64,000 nt of DNA from Blastobasis lacticolella (Eukaryota > Arthropoda > Insecta > Lepidoptera > Blastobasidae). Where the stretch lies: NCBI GenBank assembly GCA_905147135.1, contig LR990043.1, positions 3,817,057-3,881,056 on the forward strand, read 5' to 3'. Shown in pieces: positions 35,028 to 45,723 of this stretch (position 1 is its first letter; every line of letters starts with the position of its first letter). Made by a program: the position numbers and the translations under genes. The notes beneath the pieces were generated by a model. That model did no database searches. It was given only the letters and a program-made list of their open reading frames with translations, and was not told the origin of the DNA.

Positions 35028-35210
35028 TATATTAGCCCGAATCATCCCACTGCTGGGCAAAGGCCTTCCCCCGATTCCTCCACTCTTCACGATCAAGTGC
35101 CAATGTCTGCCAGTCACTTTCGAAGGCCCGCAGCTCATCTGTCCACCTTTTCTTGGGTCTGCCGCGACGTCGTTTCCGAGAATTGGGTGTCCACACTATG
35201 ACGGTTTTAG
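35028..35210 (-). mobile_element. RTE-like LINE 3' end
   Basis: Minus strand reads TPNSRKRRRGRPKKRWTDEL, then WQTLALDREEWRN, then FAQQWDDSG, the C-terminus of an RTE-type ORF2. Confidence 0.7.
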
Positions 35211-36500
35211 CCCGACTAAGATGCTAATTTCCATGTATGTGTGACATATATCGTGGGAGGCAAATCAGACCAGGATATACATATACACAATGTAATAGAC
35301 TCTGTCACAAAAGTATATACGGAAAATGACGAGGACTACGTCGCGATCGTAGGTGACTTTAATTTGCCTTGTATATGTCGCAGCCGTATGGTTAAATTAG
35401 CCGGTTAACTAAACGGCTAGCTTTTTGAGCAGTTATTTAGTTGAAAATTTGCCAGTTTTATAAGATTTTAAAGTGATGTTAAAAGAACGATATTGCCTCG
35501 AGTTTACGAAGCTCTTCCACACATTGTTCCAATGCTAACCTACCAACAATAACTTCAAAGTATAATAATAGTTTGCATTAGGTTTCTATTCGGTTAGTTT
35601 AGGTTAGCATTATGACAATGAATGGAAGAGCTCCGTAAACTCGAGGCAATATCGTTCATTTGACTTTACTTTCAAAGTTCATGAATTTGGCCAATTTTCA
35701 ATGAAATAACTGCTTAAATAGCTAGCCGCTTAATTAACCGGCCAATTTAACCATTTGGCTGCGACATATAGACTTGTATGGCGACAGTCAAGCTCGGACC
35801 CTGCTCTCCTGCATATAGGGCACACTCGTACGCAAGAAGATGAGTTTAATGTAGGTACTGGGTTTAGAACAACGTAAGAGTTGCAGTAACTTACATGGCA
35901 ACATACTTGATCTGGCTCTCCAAATTTTTTATTTATGCAAGCGAATCTGATTTCTCTCTGGTTTGGGAAGATGGTTTTCCTCCAGAAATATACTCGTGAC
36001 ATATTCGTGCCACCATTAGTTGATAAAGTAACAAGTAAATTTAATTTCCATAAAGCCGATTATAATGCAATAAACAAGGAATTGGAGCGCATCGATTGGA
36101 AATATAGACTGAATCCTGAGGATCTATGTACCACCACTGTGGAATATGCCACAGATACCTTTTACGAGTGCGTGAAAGATATTATATGTCGACATGTCCC
36201 ATTAAAATTTGTTCGAAATTCAAATTCCTTTCCTATTTGGTCCACAACGAATTAAAAAAAAAAACCAAAATGCATAGAAAATGGAAAAAACATTGCAATC
36301 TTCGTGATTATGACGAATTCTCACTCACAATAAGCTATAAAACGTGATCCAAAAATGATATGGCACTATGCTAAATCTATGCGGAGTGTACGCGGTGACA
36401 CTGGATATCCTAAAACGATGACTTTGATAAATTTTGTGACATGATGGCTTTGATACATTTGACAATGCTGCTGATATCTGTAAGGGGTTTTTAAAAGATT
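35205..36500 (+). pseudogene. CR1/jockey-like LINE remnant (endonuclease end and linker)
   Basis: Endonuclease motif VAIVGDFNLPC at about 35338-35371 is cut by a MITE and resumes (IDLYGDS) after it. Farther on are FHKADYNAINKELERIDWKY and KMHRKWKKHCNLRDYDEFS, typical of the region between endonuclease and RT. The RT is absent. It may be the same family as 32300-33695. Confidence 0.7.
35376..35766. mobile_element. Long-TIR DNA transposon, element 3 (391 bp)
   Basis: Starts TGTCGCAGCC and ends GGCTGCGACA, flanked by TATA (35372-35375 and 35767-35770). The arms extend nearly to the middle (AACGATATTGCCTCGAGTTT / AAACTCGAGGCAATATCGTT). Same end family as 4728-6250. It sits inside the LINE endonuclease sequence. 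Confidence 0.85.
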
Positions 36501-36864
36501 TTTTACACGTGCGTAATTAATCAATCATATTAATTCTAACATTAGTCCATCATTAATGTCAAATAAATATACAAATAATTATTGTATAAAAATAAATGTC
36601 CAAGATTTATTTATAAATACTTAATTTTATATCTATGTTTATTAGCTATAAAAGCTGCCATTCAGAGAAGAACAGAACTCAGAGGGAAATCAGTAAACGT
36701 TGGCACATACACATCCCATTTCGATATAAAGGCGGGCACCGCATTAGTAGCGCCTCTGGTGTGGCTGCTGTCCATTGGCGGCGCTGACGTGACCACTTTC
36801 CATCAGGTGGCCCGCTTGCCTGCTTTTCTGCCGTATTACATAAAAAAAATATATAATATTTCAG

Positions 36865-37091
36865 ATTTCAGGAGTTACCGAGATTTCCGCGGGTCCTGGA
36901 TGATCCAGGAGCTCTGCAACGTCGTGGAGCACTACTCCAAAGATCTGGACCTGCTACAGATGATTACGCTGGTCCACAACAAAGTAGCCTTTAAATACAC
37001 CACCAGCACGGATAGTGCTGAGACCAACGACAAAGTGGCAATGCCAGAGACGATATTCCGGCTAACAAGATTTCTCAAATTTGACGTCTAA
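36865..37091 (+). CDS. Caspase exon 6b: duplicate terminal exon (p10 subunit)
   Basis: 227 bp, the same length and phase as exon 6a, ending in TAA after FDV. It encodes the whole p10 part: SYRDFRGSW (pocket Arg kept), MIQELCNVVEHYSKDLDLLQ, then the C-terminus. It differs from 6a at 14 of 75 residues, several in the loop after the pocket Arg (GYRDSDG versus SYRDFRG). No stop or frameshift. The upstream 50 bases (CATCAGGTGGCCCGCTTGCC onwards) are shared with exon 6a. No AATAAA is obvious just downstream. An open frame from 36582 runs through the acceptor into this exon; a leading exon there is not supported by homology. Confidence 0.85.
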
Positions 37092-37219
37092 TAGAGACAA
37101 TATTATTTGTTTGCAACAGTTTCAAACGACAAATTGCCATTTAAAGAAAATTGATTGATTTACTGATAGCTAGCAAACTAGTTACAATAATTTTTTATAA
37201 AATGATTATTTTTTCACGT

Positions 37220-37345
37220 TTTAAGGGTATGCTCCGGGTTTCCTACCGCGTACCTTTGTTGACGAATAGCCCGATATTTCTACACAGTTGCATGCATCAT
37301 GGCCACGTGACGACTGGAGAGCTGCGAGCGCCGTGACCATGATGA
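37220..37345. repeat. Dispersed repeat (CCTACCGCGTACCTTTGTTG family)
   Basis: GGGTTTCCTACCGCGTACCT, GCCCGATATTTC, CAGTTGCATGCATCATGG. Relatives are at 40861-40925 and 58605-58690, and in part at 30895-30935. Helitron-like or SINE-like; family not settled. Confidence 0.6.
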
Positions 37346-40100
37346 TTTGATGCCAACTTAAAATTTGGCGTCTACACGAACCGTTTGCGCAAACTTCGTT
37401 TGTACAAACGCGCTGTGCAAGCATAAGTTGGTGTCGTGTGGATCCGGCTTAAGTCGCGAATAAGCCGATCGTGTAGGGTTACGCGGCAAAAATACGACGA
37501 TGCGGGTCTGTGGTTCATTCAAAGGCGGAACTGATATGTAAATCTAGTATAGTAACTTTAGATATTTCCGATGTAACAAAATTTTAAAGACAAAATTGTT
37601 TTATTTAGCAAACGTTTATAATTCAAATGTATGTTTCATCAAATGGACGACTGACCAAAAGTTGTTAGATGTATTAAAGTACCAACGTATACAACGTAAA
37701 GTACAAAAGTATGACATTTTGTTCAGTTATTGATAAAATTAATAAAATAGTTGAGCGAGCGCAGCGAGCTTGGAATTTTTGCCCTTTTGGCTCATAAAAC
37801 CGTGGGGGATTGTAAGTTAGAGTCGGGGCTCAAGGAGGGGGCAATGCCCCTTCCCCCTTGGATCCGCGCCTGGCATGGGCACCGCTGGTACCGCTCTACG
37901 CTACGCTACTCACGGCGAGCCTCAAACAGGGCAAATCTTGTTGGAGGCACCATACGACTTTATGCCGTTCACTGCAGAGACTGCGCGGGGTTCGCAGTGC
38001 TCAAATCAGCATTAAAAAATCCGGGAGTTGGAGGAGTTGGGGCGTCGGTTGAGGCGTAGGGTCCCACGATCTGGACATGTTTTGGATCAGCAAATATCAC
38101 TTGCCCTCCATCGGGGGAACACTTTATTATACACTAGTGGACTGAAATTTTTTCCCTTAAGTTTGTTACCCGTACTCAATCTAGCTTTCATTGTAATTTA
38201 ATTTAATTTTAATGAAATGTGGTTGTTATTTGAAAGGGCTAAGTCCTCCTATCAGAATTCGACATTTTGTTTAAAAAAATGCGATACAAGCTGAAAAGAG
38301 CAAAAGTCAGGCAACTGAGGCAACCAAACTAGAGTCGAGGTTTTAGTCCACCACTATGCACTCCTTTACAAGAAAAAGTCTGTGGATTCCTCGGTTGTAT
38401 TTTTGTATTTATTCCTTGTGAAGTTTTTTGTGTCCAGTCCAGAATTTCACATCGGAAACATCCTGGGGTGCCCCCCCCCCCTCTTCCTACGCCTATGAAC
38501 TTGACGCCATTGAGTAGTCTTTATAAGCTGCCTTCGTTATTGTACACCATTTAAAATTAGACGGTTTATACTGTCAAAGTTTGGTGACAATGTCTAGTAC
38601 GTCAAATTTTGACTTATTTGTAAAGAATCATCATTCCATGAAGAAGGGCCCTAGGTTTATTTCCGAAACATCATTGTTCTAATTTCACAATCGTCCCATG
38701 CTAGTTTCTTTTTCCGTCACGTTCTTTCTTATCCATGTCCCATTGTTGGCGACATTTTAATTCTGTCACAGAATACTACATCCTTCCGGTGTTGCTACAT
38801 AAAACGCAGAACTAGCGCCACCATTGACAGGTCACCTCTGTCTCCGGTCAAGCTTTACCTAGATGATTAAAGTTATTATTGTTGCTTGTCTCTCATGTTT
38901 TCTCTTTCTAAACAAGGGTTGCCTGGAAGAGATCGCTAATAGCGAAAAGGCCGCCTTTATCCACAATGTTTGAAAAGACATGTTAAATTTTCTTTTTTTG
39001 TAATTTTGTGTGCTATACAGAGTGTATTTATCAATATATCAATATGGAGTGGACCTCAACTAATAAATATAATAAAACAATTGATTTATTCAATTTTAAA
39101 TTAGCATTAGACATAAAAGGAAGTCTTGAATTGATTTTTTTGCTCGTACATAATAAGCGGCTGTTTATGGATACCGCTATGATACGGGCGTAAGTGTGTA
39201 CGTATGTATGTGTAATGCGATTCCTTAATAGTGTTTTGTGTGGTGCGAACGACCGTAAAGAAGGTGGGTCAAAATTGCCCCAGGAGCGGCGCAAAACCTG
39301 TACCTTCTCTCAGATGTCAATATTGCTATTTCATTTACATCAGGCAAAAAAAATTTATTCGTGTTTTGAGCACAAATAAAATAGCCTACTACAGATTTTG
39401 TTATTCATTGTTTAAAAACAAAATTAGAACCTTTTGCTCTAGCGCCAGACGATGCATACGAGTGCCACCAATATTTAGAAGATTGACATCAACTATTAGT
39501 ACTTAATTCTATTCATGAAACTATTTTAAATGACGATGTATGATTATTACTACGACAAAATGAATATGAATATGATAATATTTTTCCGTAAAAAACGACT
39601 GTTTTTGGCGGCAAAATATAATAAAACAAAAATATTTTTCCAAAACAAGTAAACGCATATTTACGTAGAGCACACAGAAAGTTCTGCGCTCCTGGCCGCT
39701 CATAAATGTTTGATCTTCGAATGTAATATTTTTTAAAACATAGAAACTCAATTATGTCGGTCACGGTCCGGGGCATTGTCGGGAACTGACCGTCTCTGTC
39801 TGGTATTGTCGGACACGATCCGGCCGTTGTCGGCGTGGGGTGGATGTGCTCCGATCCTGGGGTGATCAACATGACACTGTGTGTTTCCTTCCTACTTAAC
39901 TACCCCCGTCATGATAACACGCCGATATGTAATGTCATACTCAATAAAGAATTTTAAATATTGATAATTTGAATTTTGAACAATAATTGAATTTAAAAAA
40001 ATTGCCAATAAACAAACTTGAGGAGGGGTGAAGCGTAGGCAAAAAAATTATGGCTTTTTTTTGTTATCCCGGACGGTTCCTGTCCCCACGATCCCACTTG
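37346..40100. other. Repeat-rich intergenic DNA, no gene recognised
   Basis: Contains GAGCGAGCGCAGCGAGCTTG (37753), the same kind of phrase as the tandem repeat at 60.8 kb, and a C-run at 38468. No open frame has a family signature. Confidence 0.45.
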
Positions 40101-40109
40101 AAAAACAAA

Positions 40110-40440
40110 AGACAGTTAATGATGAGTGGTACACCACCATTTGTTTGCCCAGGCCTTTGAAAAAACTAAGAAAAACGACTAAGAAGTCGCATCTTACTGC
40201 ACAATGACAATGCTTCGGCGCACACCGCGAATAAGAGAAAATAATTGTTGGCTTCTGGAAAGGTAGAGCTAGTGACCGACCCCGCACATAGTCCAGATCT
40301 GGCACCACGCGATTTCTTTATTTTCCCAAAAGTCAAAGATTTGATTAGAGGTTTGACATTTACGGGGCCGGAAGAGAAGATGATAGCTTTTTATTACTTA
40401 ATGAGTTACGCAAAACTTTCAGTAATAAAATAAAAATTTA
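40110..40440 (+). pseudogene. Mariner transposase remnant
   Basis: Across frames: CACAATGACAATGCTTCGGC (the HNDNAS region), GAGCTAGTGACCGACCCCGC, then SPDLAPRDFFIFPKVKDLIRGLTFTGPEE in one frame. The last matches the mariner catalytic block with a third acidic residue, in SPDLAPxDFF. The 5' half is missing. Confidence 0.75.
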
Positions 40441-40860
40441 GATAAGTTACTTTACACAATGTTTGAAAATGCATGCCATTCTGAAAAAAAAAACACAAAA
40501 TAATAATTGAAAAACTGTTATGGTAAAATGGCGGTCCGTAGTCTCTGCTCTGCCTACCCCACCTGTGGGACACAGGCGTAAGCTTTATGTTTGTATGTAT
40601 ATATATTAAGGTAAATATTTAGCGCTTATTTTATACTCTACTAACCATTATTATATTAACCATAGTTCTGCGCAATGTGGTAAAATTCTAACATATTTAT
40701 TCATCCATACCAATCTTGTAACTTTACATGAATGATTTTGATAACCACGTCTGTCGCTGCAAACTAACGAACATCACCAATAAACATATATAAACAACAA
40801 TCTTTTAGCGACATTTTTGTCACCAAAATGGGTCGTTTTTAAACGGAATATTATGAATTT

Positions 40861-40925
40861 TTAAGGGTATGTTGCGGGTTTCCTACCGCGTACCTTTGTT
40901 GACGAGTAGCCCGATATTTTCACGG
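40861..40925. repeat. Dispersed repeat (CCTACCGCGTACCTTTGTTG family)
   Basis: Near-identical to 37220-37285 for about 60 bp. Confidence 0.6.
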
Positions 40926-41281
40926 GATAAATGACCATGTCCCATGACTTTTAAAATATATAAATCTGTAGTTATTCCATTTGTACTTAAAATATGAGTT
41001 AAAAATATTAATGAAATTGTTAAATATTTTATATTAAAATCTTAGAGCAAGTTACAGATATAAGAACTATACAGAATTTCAATAATCTGAGATTTTTTTA
41101 TTTTGCGCCTGTCCTGGTGTAATCTTGTATGGGCTGTGTGTAACCCACCTTCTTGGCGTTCCTTATTTGTTTACTATTCCTATCACGTACTTTAAGTGAC
41201 ATTGTTTCTTTAATCAGTATAAAGTATTACTAACTGTTGTGAATGCATACGTAATGCGCTTGATACATTTGACTAAATTGA

Positions 41282-41490
41282 ATCCCCTAAATTTAGAACC
41301 AAAAAGTTTGAGAGCAAGTCAAAGTAAAATGTATAGGTACTGCTCATAAAATAAGGTCAATTTTTGTATCACGCCTATTGAAAAGCGGGACGACGCGTAA
41401 CATAATATTAGAGATACAAAAATGAACCTTATTCTATGAGCAATACATTCCACTTTAATTAACTCTCACGTTATTATTGAATTGTATAAT
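41282..41490. mobile_element. Palindromic MITE, relative of 20893-21125
   Basis: Shares AATAAGGTCAATTTTTGTAT, AGCAATACATTCCACTTT and a CTCTCACG right arm with the caspase intron 1 element. Confidence 0.6.
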
Positions 41491-41554
41491 AATTTAATTA
41501 AATGTATAATAAGCGCATAAGATTGCAGCACACAGCCAGGAGCCAGTTAAGAAG

Positions 41555-41800
41555 CGTCGGTGGCCGGGCGGTTGAGCATCCGACTCGTAAGCGAGACGAA
41601 CCGGGTTCGAATCCCGCTTTTGCCATGTTCCAATGTCTCTTTTCGGAGTTATGTACATTAGTTGAATTAGGGTCACGGAGGTCAGATGGCAATCGCTCCA
41701 CTGTAATTACCTGATCGCCAAATCCTGGATCATGGTCAAGGAGGACCCCAGGCCCTCGCGCTTAAGAGCGTAACCGAGACATTAACGCCAAGATGATAAT
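41555..41800 (+). mobile_element. tRNA-derived SINE, best preserved head
   Basis: Head GCGTCGGTGGCCGGGCGGTT with A-box, then GACTCGTAAGCGAGA and B-box GGTTCGAATCCCG, as in a tRNA. The body has TTTTCGGAGTTATGTACATT. The tail AACCGAGACATTAACGCCAA, then GATGAT, matches the 3' end of the LINE at 63.9 kb. Internally shortened relative to the copy at 57915-58245. Confidence 0.85.
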
Positions 41801-41949
41801 TTTATTGGAGCAGACAGCCGAGCACAGATATTGATGATGTCATTCGATCGACTATACGGAAGTAGTCAACGTACCTACCCTTAAGGAGGCTGTAGAAGAT
41901 GTGGTCTATGATGGTCAAATCACGATATCGTATATATGTGTAGCACCCT

Positions 41950-42280
41950 CAAATACATCCTTGTAGAGAAGGGCAACAAAATCTGACTGGCAGTTCTGAA
42001 ATTATAAAGATTTTTAATTAGTACATTTTTGTTTTGGGATTTGCCAAACTATGAACTAATCATGGACTTACTACCCAAAGTCCATGGAACTAATGGCAAT
42101 GGTCAGTGCATGACAGTGCATGTCTTTTGCATATTTACGGAGTGTATACACGCAAATTTCCGGAACTACTGGACGGATTTAAATGAAACTTTTTGTGGTG
42201 TAGGCATTAAGTTTGGTCAACGTATAGGGTATATTTTATTTTGGAATCTGGAACATCTGATGTAGAACCATCACAGACCA
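41950..42280. repeat. Transposon-derived sequence before the segmental duplication
   Basis: AACTACTGGACGGATTTAAA followed by TTTTTGTGGTGTAGGC is a phrase typical of non-coding transposon DNA in moths. The 78-codon frame is not a gene. Confidence 0.4.
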
Positions 42281-43287
42281 TCAAAATTATAAGAAATATG
42301 GAAATGGTTTGAATGGATTTTGATGTAGTTACAACTTAAAATCTAGGTCATGTTTTATCTATTCGGTTGGGTACTAACTTTTATACAAAGCGCACGAGGG
42401 CCCGGGGTCCGCCTTATTAGCTCAGGAAAAAGAAAAACTGCTATAAAAACGATTTCCACGCAGACAAAGTCTTGGGCAAAAGCCAATAAGAAACTGCCGG
42501 TATCAATTTTGATGTCCTCTTGTACTTGAATATACGTGAGGCACACCAACCGTAATGTTGTCGGTTCATAGACCAGTTGAGCCCAGTAAACTCGTTCGCA
42601 GCGGCCGCCTCAACATTTGGGTCGTAATTGGCGCTACGCGAGTGCGCGCGGACTCGTTTGGCCGGTCCATACAAACACAATCGGACTCAGCTGCCCGGGC
42701 TTCCGCACACCCGTATGATATATTTTGGCAACCGTACATCTGTGCACACGATTCAACTGGCCGCGTTGGTTAGCACCGATTTCGAAAATTCTATAATCAA
42801 AATTATAATAATTATTTATATATCTACACACGGAAAATATAGGTGCAGTCACGGGGTACTAAATTGTTCAACTATTCTAGATTGTTGGGTGTCTTAGGGT
42901 AGATACAACCGCGAGGGATAACTAGTATTACAAGGAAAAGTGAGTCTGAACTCTGAACGATGATAAAAATCGGGCAATAAAATATATTCTCGGATAATTC
43001 TTGTACTTATCGGTTTTAGATAAGATCAAATAAATCTGTATTTCCTTGTAGATAATTATATAATATATAGTACTAAATCGCCGATAATAAGATTATTATA
43101 TTAAGATTATCACCAGATTAAGAGGACTACCTAAGCAATGTTTAATAGAGGAAAATTAAATCGCGCGCTATGCGTGAGTACCACCAGAATATTGATGAAA
43201 ATAGATAAATTTAACCCATGATTACTTAAGCAGTACAACCTGTAAGGTCGAACAAACAACATAAGAACTTAATTTATTATATTTAAT

Positions 43288-43960
43288 TTAATTATAACAA
43301 GAACTCTGTACAACAATTTCTACCTGTCTCTTTGGTGCACTACTGACAAGAGAATCAAACTTCTCGCCCACGAAGTACACTCTGACTCCTGAAGCTGTGC
43401 TCGTACTGAAGAATATGATCCTTACAGGCCAGGACATAACGTATAGAACCGGGTACAGCCACTCAGCCAGACGCCAGAAAAGCCAGACGGTGTAAATAGT
43501 GGTGAAAAGAAGAGCTTGGGCGATGTCCACCTAGTGGGTAAGTTCTATTTAAGGACAGGAGTTCTATGATAATGAACAATGCCTATAAGTGTGTATCACA
43601 TCGCCAGAGTGACGTAAAGGGCGACAGGGAAAGCCAGACTGAAGAGCAAGTCATTGACGATCCTTATGAGAGGCTTCTTGGTCGTGTCACTCATCATCAT
43701 CATCATCATCTCGGCGTTAAATCCCGGTTGCGCCCCCGCGCTACACGCGGGTGCCCGGGGTCCGCCTTCCTGCTATGTCTAGTCCACTTTGCTCGGTCTT
43801 CGGCATCCTTCATAGTGAGTCCGTTGGCACACATGTCACTCTTAACGACGTCCAGCCATCGCTTCTTGGGCCGGCCTCTCCTTCACTGTTCGTGCCAAAT
43901 ACATCGTTGAGCAAGACGACCAAATCAAAGGCAAAGTAAATCGTTTGGAAAACCTTGAAT
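43288..43960 (-). pseudogene. AIG1/ADTRP-family pseudogene A
   Basis: On the minus strand the 5' part reads LIRIVNDLLFSLAFPVALYV, then jumps past the middle of the protein into a decayed form of HTLIAPFIIIELL, changes frame, and ends with 43530-43288 (TIYTVWLFWRLAEWLYPVLY, then VMSWPVRIIFFSTSTASGV, FVGEKFDSLVSSAPKR). Compared with the intact exon at 45724, about 25-30 residues including the conserved His region are deleted. A LINE fragment is inserted at about 43690-43888. Confidence 0.85.
43690..43888 (-). mobile_element. RTE family I 3' fragment inserted in pseudogene A
   Basis: Begins (CAT)n, then CTCGGCGTTAAATCCCGGTT and runs to GGCCGGCCTCTCCTTC. This is the reverse complement of the LINE end at 63745-63930. 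It is flanked by a 4-5-bp duplication (CACT) and is absent from the same site in unit B. Confidence 0.88.
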
Positions 43961-44064
43961 AAAGAGAATGTAGTGTTAAAATGATAGAATTACCTTTGTT
44001 TTACATTATAATAGAGAGTATCCGGTTTATCCGAACGATATCAGCCTTGTTAGCAGAAATCGTC

Positions 44065-44700
44065 CTGTACGTAATGAGTAATGACGGACCGGCACCAGTA
44101 CAATCAAGGGTGTTACGCGACTTCACCGAGTGCGTAACAAGTACGAGTGGCCTTGGCGTGAAAGACAACGCAGTCGAGGATTCTGGTTTGGTCACATTTT
44201 GCGCAAGCCCCATGTACGTAGGAAATAAGGGTCTAAACTTAGATAATAATATAAAGAGTAGAAGGCTCAAGACCAATGTTTTCAGCGGAAAGATTAATGA
44301 CGTCAGACGACACTGAGATCACCCGTCTTCAACCGGTTCATCAGAACCGTAATGACGGACCGGAACCCTACAATCGAAGGCGTTACGCGACTAAAGTACG
44401 TTACGAGTATAGGCATCGTGGATAAGATCGAGGGCTGCGCTGGCTTGATCACGTGTTGCATAAGCCCCAGGGATTCGAGGAAAACAGGTGGCCTTAACTT
44501 GCCGGTTTTAGGAAAGACCTGCAGGAGACACAAGAAGCGACGGATTGTCATCCACGTGTTGGATGCGAGAGATTTCGACGAGAGTTTGCCGAATCACAGG
44601 CAAAACGGAGTAGAAAAAGCAGGAAAGCGGACTCAGGCAGAAGTCGGGATGCACCACACGGATGATCTTGATGATGACGAACTTAGATTTACTCTATCCT
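44065..44700 (+). mobile_element. Two diverged tandem LINE C-terminal fragments (unit A)
   Basis: AATGACGGACCGGMACC starts occur at about 44081 and 44353. Both lead into the (R)LRWLGHV-like region and GCAAGCCCC/ATAAGCCCC. The second continues as VLGKTCRRHKKR and ends DDLDDDELRFTLS, the end of an RTE-type ORF2. Confidence 0.6.
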
Positions 44701-45691
44701 AATGGAAAGAAGTATATACATAGTATAAAACAAATTCGCTTCCCGCCGTCCCTGTATATCTAGTACGCTTAGAACTTTTAAACTACGCAACAGATTTTAA
44801 TGCGGTTTTGAACAATAGATAGAGTGGTTCAAGAGGAAGGTTTATAAGCAAGAGAAAAGGGTAAGTAGGGGTAAAGTAGGTGTACGCGAACGAAGTTGCG
44901 CCGGGTCCACTGGTATAAATATAATCTGTTTTCACATTGACTTATTATCAGTGGAGTTCCGGTGTCATGCACTTTAGATACTTTTGTTCGAGTATTTAAT
45001 GTGACCAATTTGCTCTTATCAGGATATAGAGTGTTATAAACGTATTTGAGGATAATCAAATCTGGGTACAAAGTACACAGTTGTACAAATGTTATTGACA
45101 CTATAGTTTTTTCTTGCGTTTTTCCTGCATTTCGTTATCAAATGCAAGATAATATTACCTTGCGAACTTAAACTTTGATATGATTACAAGTGCACAATCA
45201 TTGTTAGGGCTACGAATTGTTCTACTAGTTGAGTTTAGTTTAGTATTAGGACTCTGTCACTCCTGAGGCACACACTAATATTAGTGTAGGTATATCTTTC
45301 ATCTTAGTATTGAGAGGAAGAAACATAGGCTCTCATTTTGCAGGCACACTTGTGCTAGCCGTGCTGGATGGGGATAAGGTAGCCAAATTACAAACACAGG
45401 GGATCAATCTTCACAGAGACAACGCACCTGCGTATCTGCATTTTCTGATATAGTTGATGTAAGCATGAAACCTAATTACCTATGTCCACAAACAGTGGAA
45501 GTTATGGGCGCCAGTTACTGCTTTCTATCTTCCTTCAGATGGGCTATCTGCTTTGTCATTGTAAAGTGTATATAATTGCCGGTACAGGTACAGGCTAATA
45601 TGTGTTTAACCTGTTTATATCCTCTCTTTTTGGTCTTCGTCACAGTCAGGGTGAAAAATAAACGTCAGCAGCATTAAATACTTATATTTCT

Positions 45692-45697
45692 TTTATT
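45692..45697 (-). terminator. Polyadenylation signal of AIG1-like exon A
   Basis: AATAAA on the minus strand about 27 bases past the stop. The same place in unit B (near 54315) reads GTTAAA, so the signal is lost there. Confidence 0.65.
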
Positions 45698-45723
45698 ACT
45701 ATAAGAACCCTATTCAAATCAGT

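Noticed and set aside
37751..38059. 102-codon frame starting MSERSELG
   Set aside because: Begins in the dispersed GAGCGAGCGCAGCGAGC phrase and has no conserved motif.
41555..41640. tRNA gene with a clean B-box
   Set aside because: The same head occurs in several copies, always followed by the same body and an RTE-like tail, so it is a SINE.
42355..42680. Frames repeated in both segmental units (also 50078-50403)
   Set aside because: They recur only because the DNA is duplicated; no family match, and they overlap on opposite strands.
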